Made by a program: the position numbers and the translations under genes. DNA of 64,000 nt. Origin: Streptomyces indicus (GTDB lineage Bacteria > Actinomycetota > Actinomycetes > Streptomycetales > Streptomycetaceae). Positions 1 to 7,678 of the stretch are shown one piece after another. The stretch spans positions 62,001 to 126,000 of the forward strand of contig NZ_FNFF01000019.1 in the NCBI RefSeq assembly GCF_900100315.1, read 5' to 3'. Numbering within the stretch: position 1 is the first letter of the stretch; the number at the start of each line of letters is the position of its first letter. Under the pieces are notes generated by a model. It saw only the letters and a program-made list of their open reading frames with translations. It searched no databases and was not told the DNA's origin.

Positions 1-2
1 CC

Positions 3-1691
3 CCCGCTCGCGTCCTGGACGTGGGGATCCGCGACGGCCGGATCGCCGTCATCGCCGAGCCGGGCACCGTCGCCGAGGAGGCGCGCACCAGCGAGGACGC
101 CACGGGCAAGGTGCTCTCGCCCGGCTTCGTCGACCCGCACACCCACTACGACGCCCAGCTCTTCTGGGACCCGTACGCCACCCCCTCCCTCAACCACGGC
201 GTCACCACGGTCGCCGGCGGCAACTGCGGGTTCACGCTCGCGCCGCTCAACCCCGCACGGCCCGAGGACGCCGACTACACGCGGCGGATGATGTCCAAGG
301 TCGAGGGCATGTCCCTGGTCGCACTCGAAGAGGGCGCGCCCTGGAACTGGTCGAGTTTCGGCGACTACCTCAACGCCCTGGACGGCCGGATCGCCGTCAA
401 CGCGGGCTTCATGGTGGGGCATTGCGCGATACGCCGGTACGTGATGGGCCCGGACGCCGTCGGCGGACAGCCCACCGAGGAGCAGCTCCAGCAGATGCTC
501 GACCTGCTGCACACCGCCATGGACGAGGGCGCCTGGGGCCTGTCCACCACGCAGTCCTCCACCCACTCCGACGGCGACGGCAAGCCGGTGGCCTCGCGGC
601 ACGCCAAGCCCGAGGAGCTGCTCGCGCTGTCGAAGGCGGTCGGCGAGCACGAGGGCACGCAGCTGGAAGCGATCGTGGCCGGCTGCCTCGACCAGTTCAG
701 CGACGAAGAGATCGACCTCTTCGTGGAGATGAGCGCCGCCGCCGGCCGGCCCCTCAACTGGAACGTGCTCACCATCGACGCCGCCGTCCCCGAGCGCGTC
801 CCGCGCCAGCTCGTGCCCTCCGAGCGCGCCCGCAAGGCCGGCGGCCGGATCGTGGCCCTCACCATGCCGATCCTCGCGCCGATGAACATGTCCCTCGGTA
901 CCTTCTGCGCCCTCAACCTCATCCCCGGCTGGGGCGAGATCCTGGGCCTGCCCATCCCCGAGCGCATCGCCAAGCTGCGCGACCCCGAGGTGCGGGCGGA
1001 GATGCTGAGGCGCGCCGACTCCAAGGAGGCGGGAGTCTTCCGGCGCCTGGCCAACTTCGGCCGGTACGTCATCGGCGACACGTACTCCAAGGAGAACGAG
1101 GGCCTCACCGGCCGCATCGTCGACGACATCGCGGCCGAGCGCGGCCAGGACGCCTTCCAGTGCCTGGTCGAGATCTGCGCCAACGACGAGATGCGCACGG
1201 TCCTGTGGCCCATGCCGACCGACAACGACCCCGACTCCTGGGAGCTGCGCAAGCAGGCCTGGGAGCACGAGGACATCATGCTCGGCGGCTCCGACGCGGG
1301 CGCCCACCTGGACCGCATGTGCGGAGCCCCGTACACCACCCGCTTCATCGGGGACTGCCTGCGAGGCCGCAAGCTCACCACCCTGGAGCAGGCGGTCAAG
1401 ATGCTCACCGACGACCCGGCCCAGCTCTTCGGTCTCATCGACCGCGGCCGGATCCAGGAGGGCTACTTCGCGGACCTGGTCCTGTTCGACCCCGAGAAGA
1501 TCGACGCCGGGAAAGCGACTCTGGTCCACGACCTGCCCGGCGACAGCCCCCGCCTCGACTCCAAGGCCATCGGCGTCAACGCCGTCTGGGTCAACGGCGT
1601 CGAGGCCATCCGCGAGGACCGGGTCACCGGCGCCGTGCCCGGCAAGGTGCTGCGGTCCGGCCAGGACACCAGGACGGTGAGCACCAAGTGA
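3..1691 (+). CDS. N-acyl-D-amino-acid deacylase-type amidohydrolase (5' end outside window)
   Basis: Zinc-dependent amidohydrolase of the amidohydrolase-3/D-aminoacylase family, expected to hydrolyse an N-acyl or cyclic amide bond in the cytoplasm. About 560 codons are visible. The reading frame is open to the left edge, so the true start lies upstream; the GTG at 21 is only an internal codon. Visible motifs are the metal-binding HTHYD about 45 codons in, GGNCGFT, and GGSDAGAHLD near the C-terminus, which carries the expected catalytic aspartate. The stop overlaps the GTG of the aldehyde dehydrogenase, so the two are translationally coupled and probably act in one catabolic route. The substrate cannot be read from sequence; dihydropyrimidinase-like or D-aminoacylase activity are the alternatives. 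Confidence 0.85.
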   Translation, partial: PARVLDVGIRDGRIAVIAEPGTVAEEARTSEDATGKVLSPGFVDPHTHYDAQLFWDPYATPSLNHGVTTVAGGNCGFTLAPLNPARPEDADYTRRMMSKVEGMSLVALEEGAPWNWSSFGDYLNALDGRIAVNAGFMVGHCAIRRYVMGPDAVGGQPTEEQLQQMLDLLHTAMDEGAWGLSTTQSSTHSDGDGKPVASRHAKPEELLALSKAVGEHEGTQLEAIVAGCLDQFSDEEIDLFVEMSAAAGRPLNWNVLTIDAAVPERVPRQLVPSERARKAGGRIVALTMPILAPMNMSLGTFCALNLIPGWGEILGLPIPERIAKLRDPEVRAEMLRRADSKEAGVFRRLANFGRYVIGDTYSKENEGLTGRIVDDIAAERGQDAFQCLVEICANDEMRTVLWPMPTDNDPDSWELRKQAWEHEDIMLGGSDAGAHLDRMCGAPYTTRFIGDCLRGRKLTTLEQAVKMLTDDPAQLFGLIDRGRIQEGYFADLVLFDPEKIDAGKATLVHDLPGDSPRLDSKAIGVNAVWVNGVEAIREDRVTGAVPGKVLRSGQDTRTVSTK

Positions 1692-3145
1692 GCGACGCTC
1701 AGAAGCTCTTCATCGGCGGCGCGTGGGTCGAGCCCGACGGCGGTCACTACGAGGTGATCAACCCGGCCACCGAGGAGGTCGTGGGACTCGCCCCCGAGGC
1801 CTCGAAGGAGCAGGTGTACGAGGCGGCCGCGCAGGCCCGCGAGGCCTTCGAGACCTGGTCGCGCACCTCGCCCGAGGAGCGCGCCGCGATCCTGGCGAAG
1901 GCGGCCGAGCACATCCAGGCGCACGCGGCCGAGTACACCGAACTCGCCCGCGCCGAGACGGGCGCCACCACCGGGACCGCGCGCGGCATGCAGGTCGCGG
2001 TCGGCACGGCGCGCTTCAAGCGGTACGCGAAGGGCGCACTCGAGCCCGTGGAGCACGCGCTCCCGCCGCAGATCAACGAGGCCGGACCGATGGGCAAGGC
2101 GGGCGCCTTCGGAGCCCTCGAGGTGCGCCAGCCGGTGGGCGTGGTCACCTGCATCACCTCGTACAACAACCCGTGGGCGAACCCGGCGGGCAAGGTCGCG
2201 CCCGCGCTCGCGATGGGCAACACGGTGGTCGTGAAGCCCGCGCCGCAGGACCCGCTGTCGGTGTTCAGGATGGCGGAGGCCCTGGAGGCGGCCGGCGCCC
2301 CCGCGGGCGTCGTGAACGTCGTCTCCGGTACGGGTGTGGAGGTCGGGCAGGCCGCCGTCGACTCGCCCGACGTCGACATGGTCAGCTTCACCGGCTCCAC
2401 CGCCGTCGGCCAGGCGATCGGCGAGGTCTGCGGCCGCACGATGAAGCGCCAGCTCATGGAGCTCGGCGGCAAGGGCGCCGCGATCGTCTTCGAGGACGCC
2501 GACCTCGACTCGGCCATGATGGGCATCGGCACCACGTACGCCTTCTACAGCGGCCAGATCTGCACGGCCCCCACCCGCGTGATCGCCCACCGCTCCATCT
2601 ACGAGCAGCTCCTCGACAAGCTCACCCAGTACATCGGCTTCATGAAGGTGGGCGACCCCGCGGCCCAGGGCACGGTGGTCGGTCCCGTCATCTCGGCCGC
2701 GCACCGCGACCGCGTCGAGTCGTACATCGAACTCGGCAGGAAGGAGGGCGCGCGGGTGGTCGCCGGCGGCGAGCGCCCGGCCATGGACCGCGGCTTCTAC
2801 GTGGCCCCGACCCTCCTGGCGGACTGCACCAACGACATGCGGGTGGTCCGCGAGGAGATCTTCGGCCCCGTGGTCGTCGTCCTGCCCTTCGACGACGAGG
2901 AGGAGGCCATCCGCCTCGCCAACGACAGCGACTACGGCCTCCTGTCCTACGTGTGGTCCGGCGACGTGGCCCGCGCCTTCCGCGTGGGCCGCCGCCTGCG
3001 CTCGGGCGGCGTGGGCATCAACACCATCGGCCGCAACATGGAGGCCCCCTTCGGCGGCTTCAAGCAGTCGGGCGTGGGCCGCGACTGCGGCTCGTACGCG
3101 CTGGCGGCGTACAGCGAGGTGCAGTCGGTGGTGTGGACGACCTGA
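1688..3145 (+). CDS. aldehyde dehydrogenase family protein
   Basis: NAD(P)+-dependent aldehyde dehydrogenase of 485 residues, the usual family length. It oxidises an aldehyde to the acid. Landmarks in order are FIGGAWVEP at the N-terminus, the TSYNNPWANP cofactor region, SFTGSTAVGQ, the active-site general base in MELGGKG, the nucleophilic cysteine in SGQICTAPT, and the EEIFGPVV signature. The GTG start overlaps the stop of the upstream amidohydrolase (GTGA), so translational coupling decides this start. The pair may release and then oxidise an aldehyde from the same compound. The physiological substrate is not evident. Confidence 0.92.
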   Translation: MSDAQKLFIGGAWVEPDGGHYEVINPATEEVVGLAPEASKEQVYEAAAQAREAFETWSRTSPEERAAILAKAAEHIQAHAAEYTELARAETGATTGTARGMQVAVGTARFKRYAKGALEPVEHALPPQINEAGPMGKAGAFGALEVRQPVGVVTCITSYNNPWANPAGKVAPALAMGNTVVVKPAPQDPLSVFRMAEALEAAGAPAGVVNVVSGTGVEVGQAAVDSPDVDMVSFTGSTAVGQAIGEVCGRTMKRQLMELGGKGAAIVFEDADLDSAMMGIGTTYAFYSGQICTAPTRVIAHRSIYEQLLDKLTQYIGFMKVGDPAAQGTVVGPVISAAHRDRVESYIELGRKEGARVVAGGERPAMDRGFYVAPTLLADCTNDMRVVREEIFGPVVVVLPFDDEEEAIRLANDSDYGLLSYVWSGDVARAFRVGRRLRSGGVGINTIGRNMEAPFGGFKQSGVGRDCGSYALAAYSEVQSVVWTT

Positions 3146-3231
3146 GGGGTGCGCGAGGACCGTGCGAACCTCCGAGGGAAAATTTTGAAACGGGGCAAAA
3201 GGGACACTCGCGCGGTTTCCGCATAACGAAC

Positions 3232-3273
3232 AAGCCGGGCTGTACCTCTCTACGAGAGGTGCGGCTCGGCTTT
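3232..3273 (+). terminator. long hairpin after the aldehyde dehydrogenase gene
   Basis: A 19-bp stem (3232-3250 with 3254-3272) closes on the three-base loop TAC. It pairs throughout if G-U pairs are allowed and runs into a short TTT. It fits a factor-independent terminator for the catabolic operon. It could also act as an attenuator in the leader of the permease about 110 bp downstream. Confidence 0.65.
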
Positions 3274-3381
3274 CCCCGTTCATCCAAAGGTCGAATTCCG
3301 ATTCCTCCCCCGTAATTCAAGGGTGAGACAACGGAGTCTCAACCTCCGGATGTGGAAACCGCACCGCTTAACGTCCTGTTC

Positions 3382-4950
3382 ATGACGCAGCTGGATGCCC
3401 GGCCTCAGGCCGGAGACACGGTACGGACGGCCGCCACCGACGGCGGCGGGCAGGACGGTGTCCGCGCCAAGGGGCTCGGCCGGAACTCGGTCGGCCTGAC
3501 GGGCAGTGCCGTCATCGGCATCTCCACCGTCGCCCCCGTCTACTGCCTCACCTCCACCCTCGGCTCCACCGCGGGCGAGGTCGGCCTGCAAATGCCCGCG
3601 ATCTTCCTCGCCGGATTCCTGCCGATGCTGCTCGTGGCCTTCGCCTACCGCGAGCTCAACAAGGCCGTGCCGGACTGCGGCACCTCCTTCACCTGGACCG
3701 TGAAGGCCTTCGGGCCGCGGATCGGCTGGATGTGCGGCTGGGGCCTGGTGGTCGCCACGATCATCGTCCTGTCGAACCTCGCGGGCGTCGCGACCTCGTA
3801 CTTCTGGCTGCTCGCCGGCGAGATCACGAACAACCCCGAGATCGCGGCCCTCGACGGCAACAAGGCCGTCCACATCGTCACCTGCCTGAGCCTCATCGCC
3901 GTCGCGACCGCGATCAGCTACCGCGGCATGACGGCGACCAAGGGCGTGCAGTACGCGCTCGTCGGACTCCAGCTCGTCGTGCTCGCCCTCTTCGTGGTGA
4001 TGGCGCTCCAGAAGGCCGACTCGTTCGCCACCAGCGTGGACTTCTCCTGGTCCTGGCTGAACCCGTTCTCGGTCGGCTCCTTCGCCGCCTTCACGGCCGG
4101 CATCTCGCTGTCGATCTTCATGTACTGGGGATGGGACGCCTGCCTGACGGCCAACGAGGAGACCATCGGCTCCGAGAAGACCCCCGGCCGCGCGGCCCTC
4201 ATCTCGATGGTCGTCCTGGTCGGCTCCTACCTCGCCACCGGCATCGCCGCCCAGATGGCCGTCGGCTCCGGGGACAAGGGCCTCGGCCTCGCCAACCCCG
4301 AGACCTCGGACAACGTCTTCGCCGCCCTCGCGGGCCCGGTCATGGGCCCCGGCCTGGGCATCCTGCTCTTCGTCGCGGTGCTCGCCTCCGCGGCCGCGAG
4401 CCTGCAGACCACCTTCATCCCGGTGGCCCGCACGGTCCTCGCCATGTCCGCGTACGAGGCCCTGCCGCCCTCGCTGGGCCGCACCCACCCGCGCTTCAAG
4501 ACCCCCGGCCGCGCCACCGTCCTGGCGGGCGTGGCGACCGGTGTCTTCTACGCGGTGATGACGCTGGTCAGCGACAAGGTCCTGGTCGACACGATCTACG
4601 CGCTCGGCCTCATGATCTGCTTCTACTACTCGATCACGGCCTTCGCCTGCGTCTGGTACTTCCGCCGCGAGCTGACCGCCTCGGCCCGCGACTTCGTCTT
4701 CAAGGGCGCCCTCCCGCTGCTCGGCGGTGTGCTCCTCGCGGCCGTCTTCTGCAAGACGCTCTACGACATGTGGGACCCGGCGTACGGCTCCGGCTCCTCC
4801 GTCCTCGGCGTCGGCTCGGTCTTCGTGATCGGCGTGGGCCTGCTCGCGCTCGGCCTGGTCATCATGGTCGTCACGGAGCGCCGCAGCCCGGCCTTCTTCC
4901 GCGGCGAGGTGCTCACCAAGGAGACGCCCGCCCTGGTCATGAAGGACTGA
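3382..4950 (+). CDS. APC-superfamily amino acid permease
   Basis: Integral membrane amino acid or polyamine transporter of about 522 residues with roughly twelve predicted transmembrane segments. The first is around GLTGSAVIGISTVAPVYCL, which matches the conserved first helix of the APC superfamily. The central and C-terminal thirds are strongly hydrophobic, and the C-terminus is a short polar tail. I prefer the ATG at 3382; an in-frame GTG at 3352 would add ten residues, and neither has a strong ribosome binding site. The gene follows the amidohydrolase/aldehyde dehydrogenase pair in the same direction and may import their substrate, but a strong hairpin lies between them. Substrate specificity is unknown. 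Confidence 0.88.
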   Translation: MTQLDARPQAGDTVRTAATDGGGQDGVRAKGLGRNSVGLTGSAVIGISTVAPVYCLTSTLGSTAGEVGLQMPAIFLAGFLPMLLVAFAYRELNKAVPDCGTSFTWTVKAFGPRIGWMCGWGLVVATIIVLSNLAGVATSYFWLLAGEITNNPEIAALDGNKAVHIVTCLSLIAVATAISYRGMTATKGVQYALVGLQLVVLALFVVMALQKADSFATSVDFSWSWLNPFSVGSFAAFTAGISLSIFMYWGWDACLTANEETIGSEKTPGRAALISMVVLVGSYLATGIAAQMAVGSGDKGLGLANPETSDNVFAALAGPVMGPGLGILLFVAVLASAAASLQTTFIPVARTVLAMSAYEALPPSLGRTHPRFKTPGRATVLAGVATGVFYAVMTLVSDKVLVDTIYALGLMICFYYSITAFACVWYFRRELTASARDFVFKGALPLLGGVLLAAVFCKTLYDMWDPAYGSGSSVLGVGSVFVIGVGLLALGLVIMVVTERRSPAFFRGEVLTKETPALVMKD

Positions 4951-4965
4951 GCGCTCGAACCGGTG

Positions 4966-4998
4966 AAGGGGCCCGACCGCGAGACGGTCGGGCCCCTT
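4966..4998. terminator. bidirectional terminator between convergent permease and hydrolase genes
   Basis: A perfect 14-bp stem (4966-4979 with 4985-4998) around the loop CGAGA, with A and T residues at its outer ends, so it can serve both strands. It lies 15 bp after the permease stop and 37 bp before the stop of the convergent CehA-type gene. Confidence 0.85.
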
Positions 4999-5035
4999 CG
5001 TCATGCCCGTGCTCTCCCGTGACGTCCGCCCGGCC

Positions 5036-6523
5036 TCAGCGCCCGAGGAAGATCGGATTCGTGAACGCCGCAAGCGGCCCCGGCAGCGGCGGGACCTGGG
5101 CCGGGCGGCGGACCTCTGCGCGTACGTACGAGGCGTACGAGGACGTCGTGCGCCACTCGGCCGTCAGCGTGCCCGAGTCGGGGACCGTGGCGCTGGTGAA
5201 GAGGGTGCCCTGGTCGGTGACGAAGCGCAGGGTGCAGCCCGGGGCGCCCTTCGCCTCCAGGCGGACGGTCACCTCGTCGTCGCGGTCGACGTCCAGGCGT
5301 TCGCCGATGCCGGCGTGCCGGCCGCGGCCGCCGGTGGCCGAGAAGGACAGCTCGACCTCCTTCGACTCGGCCACGTAGGAGCGGCCCGCGCGGATGCCCG
5401 CGAGGATCGCCTCGCGCGTCAGGTCGTCCGCGAGCACCACGGTCTGCGGGGTGCCGATGCGGTCGGCGGGGGAGTGGGCGTCGCTGTTGCCCATGGCCGG
5501 GGTCCAGTTGCGCGGGTCGACCTGGAGGGTGTTGTCCCAGGACTGGAGCGAGACCTCGTCGTCCGGCGTGAAGGGGCCGTTCCACACCTCCACGGCGTCC
5601 GCCTCGCCGAAGCCGAACTTCCAGTTGCAGCCGATGCAGGTGGCGTGCGGGTGGGCGGGCACGACCAGGCCGCCGGCGCGGCGGACCTGGCGGGCGTAGT
5701 GGCCGAAGCGGTTGTCGCGGGCGCGGTAGCGCCAGTCCACGAAGGTGCCGGGGTCCATGCCGAGGGCCACGATGTGGCCGTTGCGGGTGGTGATCTCCTC
5801 GCCGGTGAGGATGAGGAGGTCGTCGCCGGCCTCCGGGGCCCAGTGGGCGTGTGCGGAGTGGGTGTTGTGCTCCGAGGAGTTGATGAAGTCCAGGCCGGCC
5901 GCGCGGGCGGCGGCGGCGATCTCGGCGAGGGTGCGCTTGCCGTCGGAGTACCAGGAGTGGATGTGGCAGTCGCCCCGGTACCAGGCGCGCCCGCGGCCCC
6001 TGGCGCGCTCGGGCGGGTACGTGGGCTTCGGGGCCGGCGCCTGCTCCCCGTACTTGAGCGTGATGGTCACCTCGTACGGGAGGCCCTGCGGGGCGACGGT
6101 GTACGGGCCGAGCGCGATGTGCCAGGTGCCGCGGCGGATGCGGCCGGGGATGTAGCCGGGCGTCGCGTCGTCGGAGCGGAGGAAGAACTCGGTGCGCGCA
6201 CCGCCCGACCAGCCGCGGAAGCCCTTGCCGCCGAGGTCGGTGCCGCGCTCGTCGAAGATGCCGATGTCGAGCGCGTTGCCCGGGGTGCCCGCGGGTACGG
6301 GCAGCTTCTCGTAGGTGTACGCGACGTGGATCTCGCGTACCCCGTCCGGTACTTCGACGGGCAGGTAGACGAAGTCGGGAGACCCGGTGGGCAGCGTGCC
6401 GCGCACCACCTTGGTCTCCTCGCCGCTGTCGGAAGGCCCGCGCTCATCGGCGCTCGCGAAGGTCACGCCGCCCAACGTAAGCGCGCTCGCCGCGCCCGTC
6501 ACGAGCAACGCGCGTCTGCCCAT
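5036..6523 (-). CDS. CehA/McbA-type exported PHP-domain metallohydrolase
   Basis: Predicted exported metal-dependent phosphoesterase or hydrolase of about 495 residues. The N-terminus from MGRRALLVTG looks like a twin-arginine-type signal ending near FASA. A beta-rich N-terminal region follows. The PHP domain then shows DCHIHSWYSDG, SSEHNTHSAH, GEEITTRNGH and NSDAHS, the metal-binding histidines and aspartates of the family. CehA/McbA proteins hydrolyse carbamate or ester substrates in some soil bacteria, but the native substrate here is unknown. An ATG 66 bp upstream is possible; I chose the codon that begins the signal peptide. The gene stands alone, convergent with the permease. Confidence 0.85.
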   Translation of the reverse strand: MGRRALLVTGAASALTLGGVTFASADERGPSDSGEETKVVRGTLPTGSPDFVYLPVEVPDGVREIHVAYTYEKLPVPAGTPGNALDIGIFDERGTDLGGKGFRGWSGGARTEFFLRSDDATPGYIPGRIRRGTWHIALGPYTVAPQGLPYEVTITLKYGEQAPAPKPTYPPERARGRGRAWYRGDCHIHSWYSDGKRTLAEIAAAARAAGLDFINSSEHNTHSAHAHWAPEAGDDLLILTGEEITTRNGHIVALGMDPGTFVDWRYRARDNRFGHYARQVRRAGGLVVPAHPHATCIGCNWKFGFGEADAVEVWNGPFTPDDEVSLQSWDNTLQVDPRNWTPAMGNSDAHSPADRIGTPQTVVLADDLTREAILAGIRAGRSYVAESKEVELSFSATGGRGRHAGIGERLDVDRDDEVTVRLEAKGAPGCTLRFVTDQGTLFTSATVPDSGTLTAEWRTTSSYASYVRAEVRRPAQVPPLPGPLAAFTNPIFLGR

Positions 6524-6751
6524 GAGGTGTTCACCGCCGTGACTGCTCGCGTGCTCCGTGCAGTTCCCTGACTCGTGTGCCTCGCACATGCCCTGGCTCC
6601 CCGGGTGGTTGGAGGTGTGGTGCGTGGTGTGACCTTCGTAGTCAGGGGTGAACTCGGGTGCAAGAGGAGGGAGTTGTGCGGCGGATGAACAGTGACGTAC
6701 GCAGCAGGCCTCGCTTATGGACTTGACCGGCCCCGGAGGTTAGGAAGCCCC

Positions 6752-7588
6752 ATGCGCATATCGGCGACCTTGTACCTGACGGACGAGACCATCACCCCCG
6801 TACGTCTCGCGCGGGAGCTGGAGGAGCGGGGTTTCGCCGGGCTGTATCTGCCCGAGCACACGCATATCCCCGTCTCCCGCGCCTCCGCCTACCCCGGCGG
6901 CGAGATGCCGCCCGAGTGCGCGCGGATGCTCAGCCCCTTCGTCGCCCTCGCGCAGGCCGCCGCCGTGACGGAACGCCTCGGGCTCGGCACCAACATCACG
7001 CTGGTCGGCCAGCACGACCCCATCGACCTGGCCAAGCAGATCGCCACGCTCGACCACCTCAGCGGCGGCCGGCTCACCCTCGGCATCGGCTACGGCTGGA
7101 ACCGCGAGGAGGCCGCCGACCACGGGGTGCACTGGCCGACACGGCGGGCGCTCGTACGGGACCGGATGGCGCTGATGCGGGCGCTGTGGAGTGCGGAACC
7201 GACCGCGTACGAGGGGGAGTTCGGGAGCGTGGCGGCCAGCCACGTCCATCCCAAGCCGGCCCGCCGGGGAGCCCTCGTCGGCCCGCGGACGCTGATCGGC
7301 GGTGCGCCCGGGCCGCGGCTCTACGGGGAGATCGCGGAGTTCGCGGACGGGTGGATGCCGGTCGGGGGCGGCGGGCTGCCCACACGGCTCGGGGAACTGA
7401 GGAACGTATGGCGGGAATCGGGACGGGTTCCCGAGGAGTTGTACGTGGCGGTCACGGCGGTCGTCCCCGAGGCCGGAAAGCTGGAGCACTACGCCGCGTC
7501 GGGGGTGGACGAGGTGATCCTTCAGCTGCCGGCGCGCGGGGAGGCCGAGGTCTTGAAGGTGCTTGAAGACTTCGGGAGGTATGTGTGA
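6752..7588 (+). CDS. LLM-class, probably F420-dependent oxidoreductase
   Basis: Luciferase-like (TIM-barrel) oxidoreductase of 278 residues, a normal length for the F420-dependent branch. Conserved elements include YLPEHTHIPV, LGTNITLVGQHDP, the TLDHLSGGR signature and GIGYGWN. The start at 6752 has GGAGG about 12 bases upstream. It likely reduces or oxidises a small substrate using F420H2. FO synthase, which makes the F420 chromophore, begins 90 bp downstream in the same direction; this supports but does not prove F420 use. FMN as cofactor is the alternative. Confidence 0.85.
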   Translation: MRISATLYLTDETITPVRLARELEERGFAGLYLPEHTHIPVSRASAYPGGEMPPECARMLSPFVALAQAAAVTERLGLGTNITLVGQHDPIDLAKQIATLDHLSGGRLTLGIGYGWNREEAADHGVHWPTRRALVRDRMALMRALWSAEPTAYEGEFGSVAASHVHPKPARRGALVGPRTLIGGAPGPRLYGEIAEFADGWMPVGGGGLPTRLGELRNVWRESGRVPEELYVAVTAVVPEAGKLEHYAASGVDEVILQLPARGEAEVLKVLEDFGRYV

Positions 7589-7678
7589 ACAAGGGGACGG
7601 ACCGAAGCAAACGGGCAGGCCAGGCGTGTGATCAACGGCGCTGGTCCGCACGCCGGTGCCCGCTCGTATGCTCGATCC

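Noticed and set aside
1463..3283. Long minus-strand open frame over the aldehyde dehydrogenase
   Set aside because: It is antisense to a well-recognised gene, has histidine/alanine/glycine-rich composition without motifs, and results from high GC.
3280..5073. Long minus-strand open frame over the permease
   Set aside because: The translation is charged low-complexity sequence opposite a clear membrane protein.
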